This document shows, piece after piece, positions 25,346 to 37,591 of a DNA stretch of 42,619 nt. A program made the position numbers and the translations under genes. The DNA is from Chromera velia. Lineage: Eukaryota; Sar; Chromeraceae. Numbering within the stretch: position 1 is the stretch's first letter; each line of letters begins with the position of its first letter. The notes beneath the pieces are model-generated. The model was not told the DNA's origin, did not search any database, and worked only from the letters and a program-made list of their open reading frames with translations. The stretch lies in contig JAHBMJ010000680.1 in NCBI GenBank assembly GCA_018398765.1, positions 1 through 42,619 of the forward strand, read 5' to 3'.

Positions 25346-28300
25346 CAACGATGCCGCTCCAGGTCGAAAGGTGTAACGGTGCGTCATCGTGTGTGTGTGT
25401 GTATTTATTGCCGTGGGCGATTATGGTGCCAGACAGATGCTTGCATGGGTGCGTGTCCCCCGTCGTGCCTTCTCTCTCTCTCTCTCTCTCCCTCTGTCTC
25501 TCTCTGCCTGTCTGTGATTGTGTATGTGCGTTTGCATGCGAGTCCACCGCCTCCATCCCTCTCTCTCCCGTTGGTTGTTCTCTTTTCTGGTCCTCCCTCC
25601 GCCTGGTGCCTTTGTTTGCATTCCATCTCCGTGCACTGCCTGCAGACACCGACGAATGCAGTCTGAACGTTCACGACTGCCACGGCAACGCCACGTGCAA
25701 CAACACAGTCGGAAGCTTCGAGTGTCTCTGCAACGACGGGTGGACAGGAAACGGCATCAGCTGCTCTGGTCGGTCGGTCGGTCGGTCAGCCAGTCAGTGC
25801 GCCTCTCTATATATATGTTGGTGTGTCAGCAGAAAGAGGGGTGGGGGCTCTACGGGTGCTAGAAGGCAGCTGGAGGGCGTGATACATGGAGAGGGAAATA
25901 CTAGGCGGAGGAGATAGACTCTCAAGCCAGGCAGGAATGGAATGAATCATAGAGCTAGTGAGAGTGGGAAGAAGGATTCGTGGGTGATCAAATCACCGCA
26001 GATGTTCACAGCTGGCTGCTCTCGTCTCCCTCTGCTCCCTCCGTCTTTCATGCATCTGCCAGCCAGAAAGTAATCAATCAGAAAGCTGCCTGAAGGCATG
26101 GAACGAGAGGTCGAGGGGACAACACAACCTAGCTCCTGCAGGGAATTAGTTCTGCGCACAATTAGGTCTCTCCATCCCTCAGTGCTGAGCAGAGCCGCTG
26201 AATTGATACCCATGCAATACAAATACTGTTTGCAAATAACACTCACGCACCTAGGTCACAGGTGAGACCATGTGTGCCTCCACACCTTTTTGACGTCCTT
26301 CCCGGCCTTCTATTTGCAGACGCAGACGAGTGCATTTATTTATTTTCATATAACTTTTGTGTATTTTATTCATTTACTTATTTATTTATTATTGACGTCC
26401 TTCCCGGCCTTCTATTTGCAGACGCAGACGAGTGCATTTATTTATTTTCATATAACTTTTGTGTATTTTATTCATTCACTTATTTATTTATTATTGACGT
26501 TCTTCCCGGCCTTCTATTTGCAGACGCAGACGAGTGCATTTATTTATTTTCATACAACATTTGTGTATTTTATTCATTTACTTATTTGTTTATTATTGAC
26601 GTCCTTCCTGGCCTTCTATTTGCAGACGCAGACGAGTGCATTTATTTATTTTCATATAACTTTTGTGTATTTTATTCATTTACTTATTTATTTATTGTTG
26701 ACGTCCTTCCCGGCCTTCTATTCGCAGACGCAGACGAGTGCACGACCAACGCCCACAACTGCCACGGGAATGGAACTTGCACCGACACCGTTGGCAGTTT
26801 CACCTGCGCCTGTAACTCAGGATGGACTGGGGATGGTGTCAGCTGCTCGAGTCAGTCCCATGCTCCTTGCATGTGTTGTGAGTTGTATCCTAGCTGCGGT
26901 ACGGATGGTTGCACGATTCTCTCTGCCGGCATGCAAACAGACGTTAATGATGCTGCAATGAGTTGAACAAAATGAAAAATCGAGGGGGGGGGGAAGGAGC
27001 AAAAGCCAGACACAGTGGAGGGCATGCAGAAGAGATTTCTTTTTTTTGCTCCCAGCACGCCTTACGCGAAGCTCCGTCAGATGTGCATTACCTGGTAGAG
27101 AGAAGACAGAGATTGGGACTTTGGTCCTTCGGCTGCATTGCCCCCGACTGAAAGGGCGCAGAAGGAGCCGTTGGTTGTCTCTACCTCTTTTGATACATTC
27201 ATTTGTATTCATAAACACCCTGCTTTCTTCTGCGTGTGTTGCAACACAATCAGATGACGACGAGTGCAGCCTCAACAGCCATAACTGCCACAGGAACGCC
27301 ACCTGTGCCGACAACGTTGGGAGCTTTGAGTGTTCGTGCAACTCTGGGTGGACGGGAGACGGCGTCGCGTGCTCGAGTGAGTGAGTCGGCTGAAATGTAC
27401 ACACACATCGATCAAGAAAGGCAAGAAGGCCCCCCCCGTGCTCCTCTTTTTTCTTTTAGTTCATCGATTGACGCCTCGATCGACCTGGCATTCGCTCCGC
27501 CATGCAAACCTGTCGAATCCAACCCCTTTCTTGCAAACGCAGAGCAGCTTGACCCATGGAGCGTTATCAAACAGCAATGACCCATGGAGCGTTATCAAAC
27601 AGCAACGAAGAATGAAGAATCAAATTCATGGATGGCTCTTCTGAGTCTTGATGAAAATGTGCTCAATCAATCAGTGCGTGCATTCGCGACCTCCTTTCTC
27701 TTCATGCAGACGAGGAAGGAGGAACCCTGCAGTACGTGTTTTTTCCTGACTCGCAGATTTTCGTGCCGCCTGCTTCATTTTTTTTTCTTTGCTGCTTCTT
27801 TGCAGACGATGACGAGTGCAGCCTCAACAGCCATAACTGCCACGGGAACGCCACCTGCGCAGACAACGTCGGGAGCTTTGAGTGTTCGTGCAACTCTGGG
27901 TGGACAGGGGACGGCGTGGCGTGCTCAAGTGAGTTGATAAGCAGAGAGAGTGTGAAAAAAAAGCATCAGTTGCATCAGAGATGTCTTTAAAGTGAAAAGA
28001 GTAAGATGAGTTCTCTGCACATGACCCGAGAGAGTCACTTGAAGTGAAGCCAAGCATCAAAGAAATTTCAGCAACTTGGGTAGAACCAGGCATCCCAAGC
28101 TATTCGCCGCTCTCTCGCGGATGTTTCGAATTCTTCCATGACTGTTCAATTGAATGCCGAGCGAGGTGTTTTCGTCTCCCTCCCTGTCTTCATACCGGAC
28201 GGCTGCCTGCAGACGACGACGAGTGCAGTCTGAACGTCCACAACTGTCACGCCAACGCAACCTGTGCCGACACAATCGGGAGCTTCGAGTGCACGTGCAA

Positions 28301-31300
28301 TAACGGGTGGACGGCCGGGGGCTCGGGGGGAGTGACCTGTACAAGTGAGTGAGTTTGCTGTGGGGTATGTCTGGAGTCGGTAGGGAAGGCGGGAGACAAG
28401 GGAGACACAAATTCTGAAAGGGAAACAGAGAAGAGAAGAGACGACAAGAGAGGAGAGGAGATATTGGTTGCGATCTTATTTCCGATCGTCGTGCATGCGT
28501 TTCATGGCGCTTCCTTGTTTTCCTTCCCTCATGCACAGCAACGATGAGTCAAGCTAGGATTCTTTACCGAAACATCAATCTTAATTCAAGCGCCTACCAT
28601 CGACCTTCTTGATCATTGTATTTCGCGAATCTATTTGCAGACGAAGACGAATGCAATCTGAACACCGACGACTGCCATGGGAACGCCACCTGCAGTGATG
28701 TTGTCGGGAGCTTTCAGTGCGCATGCAACTCTGGGTGGACAGGGGACGGAGTGACGTGCTCAAGTGAGTGAGTGAGTGAATCAGTTGACAGACAGAAAAG
28801 AAATTCTCGCCAGAAAGCATCACGCTGTCTCTTCACGCACTATTTCCCAGTATTTGTGGAGATTGCGTCTTCGCTTCTTCTGCCTGTCTTTTCCAAGCTT
28901 GTAAATCTGCATCATAAAATGTACTGTAGTGACATTGAGCTTCAGTTTGCCCTTCTTCGCAAGACTTTCTGAGTCGACTCAAGAGAAAGACACAAGGGTA
29001 AGCAAAGAATATTGGCTCAACCATTTCAAGGCTGAAAATTTCTCTGAGAACATTTGTCTGTTTGTTCCTTCCTGCAGATGATGATGAGTGTACTCTGAAC
29101 ACGGACGACTGCCACGGGAACGCCACCTGTACCGACAACGTTGGGAGCTTTGAGTGTTCGTGCAACTCTGGGTGGACGGGAGACGGCGTCGCGTGCTCAA
29201 GTAAGTCAGTGCCGATTTGCGCAAAGAAGACGCCAGGAGCCCCCCTGTGGTGTAGGGGGAGCACCGTGCTTTCGTTCCCCGAATGTGGCCCTCAAGGCTG
29301 CGCCCTCATCAACCCATCAACACGGCATTTGTTCGGCTGCATGCTTCACAAAGAAGAGACACCATACATGGATGGTGAAATAAACTTTGCCGACAAAATT
29401 CCCTCTCAAGGAAGCAAGTCCCCCCTCCTGTATGCATGCATGTATGCAGACGATGACGAGTGCAGCCTCAACAGCCATAACTGCCACGGGAATGCCACCT
29501 GCGCAAACACCGTCGGAAGCTTTGAGTGTTCGTGCAACTCTGGGTGGACAGGGGACGGCGTGGCGTGCTCAAGTGAGTCGATAAGCAGAGAGAGTGTGAA
29601 AAAAAGAGCATCAGTTGCATGAAAGATGTCTTTGAAGTGACAAGTGGTAAGATGAGTTCTCTGCAAAGATAACAGTATGGCCCGACTTAGAGATGTCAGA
29701 CAACACAGAGCTGCTCCCGTCCCCCCCCGCGTCTCTTTCTCTTCCCTTCTGCTTCTCTGCAGACGACGACGAGTGCAATCTGAACACTCACAACTGTCAC
29801 GGGAACGCCACCTGCTCAAACACTGTCGGGAGTTTTGAGTGTGCCTGCAACGACGGGTGGTCGGGAGACGGCGTCGCGTGCGGAAGTAAGCCGCCCCAAA
29901 TGTGGATTATATGTTCCTTGCCCTCCTTGTCTCCTTTTATAAAAGCTGTAGTTAGTCAGTAAATGAATTCTGAGCGCCCCGGAGTTCTCAATCGTCCGGC
30001 CACTGCGGTGCGTTGATTCGTTGCACTACGGGGGCTGAAATTAGACGCTCATGCATGCGCAGATGGCCGGAATGAGTGCTTTGAACTGTCTGCACACCCA
30101 CGTTCCTTCCGAGTGCCCCCCCACCCGCTTTGCAGGTGAGGACGAGTGCAGCATCAACACCCATAACTGCCATGGGAACGCGACGTGCGCAGACAACGTC
30201 GGGAGCTTTGAGTGTTCGTGCAACTTTGGGTGGACGGGGGACGGCGTGGCGTGCTCAAGTGAGTGACGCTGTGCAAGACTCCACTGCTTGTTTCCTCTTC
30301 TTGTTTCTTGTGCCGGTTGATTTAGTCTTCTTTCTGCCCGGTATCCGCAAAGGAAACTCCGTGAGAATGGGTGCTATTTGATATCTGAGCTTGTCTTCTC
30401 TTGCGTTAATTCTCGAATGAGGCAATCAATTCTCTCTGATGCGAATCCCCTTGCACAAATTCTGCCCAGCACGCGACCTCCCGTCTTCCAACCCGAATGA
30501 AAGTCTTGACACGTACCTCAACGTTCTTTTTTCTCTTGAGCTTTCCTGCAGATGACGACGAGTGCACTCTGAACACGGACGACTGCCACGGGAACGCCAC
30601 CTGTGCTGACATCGTTGGGAGCTTTGAGTGCACATGCAACGACGGGTGGACGGGAGACGGTGTCGCGTGCTCGAGTGAGTCTGTTACTCCAGAGATTTGA
30701 GTAACCATTCAATTTGCTTCAAGTTGTCCTTTTTGTCGCTCCTCGTCTTTTCTGATGCTTGCACGGAGGGCGTCTCCCTCCCTGTTCTCTATCACTTTGC
30801 CCGTTTCATGCTGAAGGAGAGAAGGTCTTTTCTTTGGCCTACACTTGTGAGGAGGATTATTTCTCCCTTTCTTTCTTTTGTCAGTGTTTCCAGGAGTCTC
30901 CTTGACGCACGCAAGGACGCATTAGTGTTTCCAAAAGTCTCCCTGAATTTGCTTCGTGCATCGCGGGAAAGTCTTCTCTCTCTCACTTGTGAAAACGAAC
31001 TCTACACATAAACTGACTTTGCATCCTTTGTCTCTCGCATAGAAGCGGCTTGCTAGCGATTTGTCGCTCCTGCATGCCGCTTTCCATTCTTGGTTGCTCA
31101 CCTGTTCGCTCTTGTATGCAGATGTAGACGAGTGCACATTCAACGGGGGTATCGACAATTGTCATCCCACCTTCGCGAGTTGCGCAGACGTGGTGGGAAG
31201 CTTCCAGTGTTCGTGCAACGATGGGTACTCGGGCACTGGTGTCTCGTGCACTGGTGGGTGAGTGGATCTCTCCCTTTGAGTTTTTCTGAGTTTTTGCAGC

Positions 31301-32711
31301 TCGTGGATCCAGTCCACCTACCCGCGCACTTGCGCAACAAAGCGTTTCTGGCTGACTCTCTCTTGACTAGTCAGATACAGCCAGGCTGGCATGTCAACAT
31401 GTATACACTCAGCGCTGTGATTTGCCCCCTGCAGCCGACTCCTGCAACGAGGCCAGCGACTAACAGACTCACGATTTGTTTGAGTTTTTTTTTGTTTTTC
31501 TTTGAGTGTTTTTTTTTTTTTTAAGTTTTTAGCCCTCTGTTTCTGCAGCCGCCTCCTGCAACGAGGCCAGCGACTCACAGGCAAACAACGTGACGGCCCA
31601 CCTGAACAGAGTAGACGGGGGCGGGCAGACAGGGCAGACAGGGGGCGTTGCGAACTTTACCTACGAGTGCGACTTCGGATACGAAATGTTCGGAGACCCT
31701 GTGCGGCTCTTCTCGTGCGTCGGGGTGGGGTACGGCACATCGGAGTGGCAGGGGACCCTTCCGACTTGTGGAGGTCAGCACTTAATTGTGTCTCTGCTTC
31801 TTTCTGTATTCGTACAAATTTTGTCTATACGTATTAGCAACGTCCGTCAATCACTCCTTAATATAGCAGGGCAGCCTACCAATTCGTGGAGGTCCGTGAG
31901 TGACACACTTCATTCATTGTTGATTTCTTTCTCTTCTGTCCTCGATTTTTCGAGCTGACCAGAAGTCTGACCGATTGGCGCGTCCCGGCAGTGAGGAAAG
32001 AAAGGACAGCCTGCCGAGCCAAGACAGCCAGTCAGAGAAGTCAACAATCACTACATGTCCTTTTCTTTCTTTCTTTGGTGTTCCTCGACCCTCCTGCCTC
32101 CCTTCCTGCGTGCATCACTGTGCATGCAGACGTGGATAAGTGTTCTGTGGGGACGCACAACTGCTTCGGTGACGGCGCGATCTGCACGAACACTGCGTCG
32201 AGCTTCGAGTGCGGGTGCAACGAGGGCTACCAGGGAGACGGGGTTCAGGTCTGCGCAAGTCAGTAGGAACATGCAGGAACACTAAAAAGAAAATCTACAC
32301 ATACAGAAAAAAAAAAAAAAACAATACAGAGAGAAGAGGGCTACCAGGGAGACGGGGTTCAGGTCTGCGCAAGTCAGTAGCTAGGAAATCCTATGAAGAG
32401 CATGCAGGAACATACTCGCAGGCTCCTCTAGACGTGTAACGTAAGTGTATAAAAAGCAGCGGAATGGGATGGGTGCTGTCAGGTTCCAGTCCCCAGCCGA
32501 GGGGCTGAGATATGCAGCAAACCAATGAGACAAGACAGATCGACAGATAGATAGCAAACTGAAAGGTAGGCAGATCTGTCGGTACAGGCATTTGGATAAT
32601 CAATCACGTAGGATTGAGTGGAGAGTGGGTGTCGGGAGGGGGGGATGTTTTGCTGAGCGTCCATGCAGGGATTCAGAGGAAAAGACGGAGGGAGGGAAGA
32701 CGACATGCCGG

Positions 32712-32752
<41 letters not shown>

Positions 32753-35700
32753 AGAGCGAAGAGAGAGGGGGGAAGGGATAAAGAAATGGAGCCACAAAAA
32801 TGAAAAAGAGCTAACAGACTCTCACTGGTTCCTGCGATTCTCCTCACTCTTTCTTCCCTCCTCTCGTAAACTGATTCCTTTCTGGCTTGATTCCTTGATT
32901 GCAGTCACCGACGGTCCTGTGGTCAGTCTTCGCAACCCCCCTCCTTTTCTCTTTCTCTTCTTTCTCTTTTTGTATGTGAGGTTTTGTTCGCGTTTCTGCC
33001 TAATTTGTCCTCTCTGTTTTCCTTCTTTTTCTTTCTCGCACACCCATCTCCTCCCTCTTCTTCCCTTCCCAGCTGATTCGTTGTCTTCTAAGCCCCAATT
33101 AGCTTTTGCTGGATGGATGGATGGATGGATGGATGGATGGATGCATGCAGGTTGCCGAGATCTGCGAACCCGATGGATCGACGCCGGCTGCAGAGGTGTC
33201 GTCGGGGTACGACACGGAGGTGTGGAAGATCCAAAAGTGGCAAGAGGATAACGCAGGGAGATCCGGGGCTGCAGAATTGGTCTGTCTGTCTGTCTCATTG
33301 TCGTCTGTTTGTTTGTTTGTTTGTTTGTCTGTCTGTCTGGCAGTCTGTCTGTCTGTCTGTCTGTGGCAGTCTATCTGTTTATCTATCTGTGTCCTCTCTT
33401 CAGTGATTCACTTCTTTTTTGTTTCATGGTTTCATTGCGTCGCCGTCCATTGATTACGAGAGCTCTATCTCTCTCTTTCCTTGTGCTTTCTCTACGGTGT
33501 GCGGGATTGCTTTCTGTCTTTGTTTGTTTGTCTGCCTTCAGGGTGCGGGTGCTCTGGAGGTTCTCGACGGCAAGTTGAAGGTGTGTCTCGAGATTGCCCC
33601 CGCAGAGGAGAAGGAGGCCATCGCCGTGGAGGCTGCGGCCTCGTCAGTGGAGACGGTCTCCAAATTGATGGTGAGTGAGTGAGTCGGTTTTCCTTCTTCT
33701 CTTCTTTCTCTTCTCTTCTCTCTTCTCTCTCCCTGGTGTGTTGTGATTGCATGTGTGTGTGCATTAATGCATGCAAAAGTGCAACGGAGGTCCTCTATCC
33801 GTTCTTTTTTCATGAAGCAAAACCGGCGTCGACCAGGAAGGAAGAGAGAGAAAGTTCAGATAATTCGTGCATTCAACTTTCCGACACATAAGAAGGAGGC
33901 CCTTCCTGCCACATTGCAGAGATCGATCGCCCTCTTTAGTTCTGCACCCATGGACCCTGTAAGTAAGTATGCATCTACCTGCGTGTGTGCATATGTATAT
34001 GGATCTGTATGCGTGTGGATGCATGGACGGAGGGATGAACGACATCGCATGCAGGACTCGATGGGTGCCGAGTTCGGTGGAGGCGGCAGCACAGGCGGCG
34101 GGGGGGGCGATGGTGGGGGAGGAGGGGACGGAGGGGGAGGCTCCGGGACTCAGCAGAAGACCGCGTCGATTGGCGAGATGACCGTGGTCTCTGCTCCCCC
34201 AGTAGAGCCCCCCTCCTCCGAGGAGAAAGCAAAGGCGACAGAAACGGCCGTCAAATTGCTGGCGGCAGTGGATAACGTCGGTGAGTTGACGTGATAATCT
34301 CATGTAGCTAGACACACACACAAGCATTCTCACTTTTTCTCTTCATTTTTTGCCATTCGCTCGATTCGACAATCGGCGATTTGTTGCCCTCAAATTGCGT
34401 GGGGAAGTTTCGGGATCGAGTGCTCCACCCCCGGTCATCCCTTCCTTTTTCTTTCTTTCTCTCTCTGTCTGTGCCTGCATGCCTTCCGTCTCTGCATGCA
34501 GCGGACAACCTCGCCGCCTCCGTCCCCGTGGGAAAGCCCACGGTGATCAAGACGCCCACACTGGTCATCGCAGTGCAGAGCAGCCCCCCCGACGCGACGG
34601 AGATGGGGACAAAATCGGAAACGGCAGCGATCGATCTGAAGATGTCCAAAATTCCGGGTCGGTCGGCGGGGGCATGGGTCAATCGGTGCATTCACGCATT
34701 TTCATCCGGGTCGGTAGGTGGGTGTGTGAGTGAATCAATCGGTGAGGGCATGGGTGAGTCGACGAAAAGCAGCTGTCTGCAAGTCGGAGGGAGGGAGGGC
34801 ATGCTTGTGCATGGGTCAGTCTGAATTGCTGTTTTAAAGATTTTCGTTGCGGGTATAGGGCTCATCCTTGATCTTAACTCCCCTGCATGGCCACAAACGT
34901 CCTTACACGATGTGTCCCTGCATGCTCGTTTCCTTTTCTTTTCTTTTGTTTTCTGCATGCAGCGACGGTGCAGACAACAGGAGGGTACCGCGCGACGTCC
35001 TGGAGGACTAAGAGGGCCTCCCTACCCACCAGTGCGCAGGCGGCCTCAGCGACAGGGCCCAAGTCACTCATCCTCATGGAGTCCGTGGTCTCCCCTTCCC
35101 CCTTTGCGGGAAGTCGAACCAGGGAGGGGGGTTTCGTGATGGCGGGGTTGACGCCCTTTGTTCGAATGGCGGCGCGGCAGGGGGGGCAGGTGATCGGAGC
35201 AGGCAGAGTGCCGTCGATTTCCACATCTGGGTCCGCCCGGGCGGGGGGCGCTCGGTCGGGGCGGCGCCTAGATGACGCCACCAACGGCGAGGAGGAGGAG
35301 GAGGAGGAGGAGGAGCATATGGACGAATATGAGAATACGGACATGGAGACAGAACTTGAAGAGACGGGGACAGAGACCCGGCGCCTGTCCTCCTCGGTAA
35401 TTGCTCCGAACATTGCGACAATGACGCTGAGCGCCCCCCAGCAGGCGCTGCTTCTGGAGCAGAGGATTCTGATCGAGGAAGATTGGGATGCCTACAAGCT
35501 TGGCAGAAGGGGAGGAACGTGGAAAGTCGAGTGCACCCAACTGGACGTCCAGAACGAACAGTGGACAGTTGAAGGTCGGTCTGTCAGTGAGTGAACTGGT
35601 CTTTCAGTTGAGATCTGTTTGCTCAGATATTCTTCTGCATGTTTTTTTTTTTCGAAAAAGATGGTTTAAGACTCTGTAAAATTGGTTCAGACGGGTGTTC

Positions 35701-36639
35701 TCATTTCTCAAATATAACGTACCATTAATTTTCTGACGCACGCACGCGCGCAGGGTGCACGACAACGGGAGCTGAGGGCGGGGTCCTCACAGAAGAGTCA
35801 ATTGAGTGCTCTTGCGAGATCCGGGCGTTCGAGGCGGTCTTCGTGATCGGGCAGCGGGTGGGTGGGTGGGTTCGTGAGGGAGGGAAGGCCCTGGGGGAGA
35901 GACTGGTGATAGTTCGGGTGGGAAGATTGAGAATGAATGCGAAAAATAAGGGAGAGCAGCAGGCTTTTTTGATGTGCTCATCGACCTCTTTCTCAATTGT
36001 GTCGGCAGACTGAAGTGATGATTTTTTTTTTTTAGTGATGTGTCTTTTCGGTGTGCTGAATTCAAATCGATGTTGTGGTGCTTGCATTTCAGTACGTGGA
36101 ACCCCCCAAGTTGCTCCCTGTAACCGGGCAGGCGAGAGAGGCGGTGCTGCAGAAACTTCCGGAAGTCGGGTTCTTCTTCCTCTTCAAGACGGTCGGTCGG
36201 TCGGTTGGGCCGGAGGAGGGAAAGGGAACCGAAAAAGTGGGTGTATACAGATCGGTCTGGGGGAATTCCTTTTATGATCATGTCAATTGAATTTGCTTTC
36301 TTTCTCTTCTCTGAATCGTTCTGTGACTCCCTCTTTTAAGCGGCTCTTTCGTTCTTGCAATTTCTGTCGGCCAGGGGGAGCACCTCCGACGATGGTCATG
36401 GATCGAGGTTGTGTAGTGGTGGTCGAATTCGAGGCACTTGTAAATGAGGTGCCTCTTGGTTGCTGTGTCTTGCAGGTATTCGTCGCTTCAGTGTTCATTT
36501 TTGGAACTCTTCTCGTGTTGATCCTCTCGTCAGTCAGCTCATGGGTCCTTCTGTGTGTGTCTGTGTGCATGTGTGTGTTGGTGTGTCTCTGTGTGTGTGT
36601 GTGTGCGTGTGCGTGTGCGTGTGCGTGTGCGTGTGAAGA

Positions 36640-36692
<53 letters not shown>

Positions 36693-37520
36693 CAGAGAGA
36701 CAGAGAGACAGAGACAGAGTTTGCTGTCCCTCCTCCTCGTTTTAATTGCTGTTTGTATGTTTGTTTCTGCTCTCTCTGTGCCGGTGCCTCTCTCGTCTCG
36801 GCAACCCTCGCTCGGGTGTGGTTTGCCCATTCTTCCTTTCTCCATTTTTCAATTAACCTGCATGCCTGTCCCTCCCTCAGAGACAAGATTCGCGTGCATG
36901 TTCTTTGCACACGAATGAGTGCATGCATGCCATCTGATTATTGAAAGGGTTTGCTTACGTGGGTGCTGCAGGGCCCTAAGCACAGAGAGGAGACTCCTCC
37001 CTGCCCTCATTTATTTCACACATTTATTCTGTATGAAAATCAATGCGTGTTTGCAGGGCCCTAAGCACAGAGAGGAGGCTCCTCCCTGCCCTCCCTGACC
37101 TCCCGCCCCCCTTCTCACTATTTGACTGCCGTCGGAGGAAGAGGGAAAGCGAGAAAACAGCGACGCCCCTCAAGAGCCTTCGTGGGAACGGAAGGAACGG
37201 GAGAGATGCAGAGGACAGCCGAAAGAAGAAGTACAGAGGGAAGGGCGACACTCAGGGAAGAGAGACAGAGGCGGACAGAGACAGAGACGAGCACATAAAG
37301 GGACACGAAGCGGACCTCGCCGCGATGAGGGCACTGTTCGGCTCGGAAGCTCACGCAGCGAGGATTCGAAAGTGAGTGAGTGCATGGGGGAAAAGGAAGG
37401 GAGGGAGAGTGATCGGTCATGCATCATACGCATGCATACGTACTCACTCACCTGCATGATCCCGGCCCTCCCCTGAACGTCTGTCTCCGACTGTATATAT
37501 ATATATATATATATATACTG

Positions 37521-37591
<71 letters not shown>

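Noticed and set aside
25316-25420. Extra exon after the (GT)n TGCAG near 25345
   Set aside because: Acceptor-like, but the following sequence has no cysteine pattern and no phase 1 donor of good quality.
26288-26738. CRISPR-like array
   Set aside because: Regular 102-bp units, but each is nearly identical over its full length, contains a splice acceptor and lies in a eukaryotic intron; there are no unique spacers.
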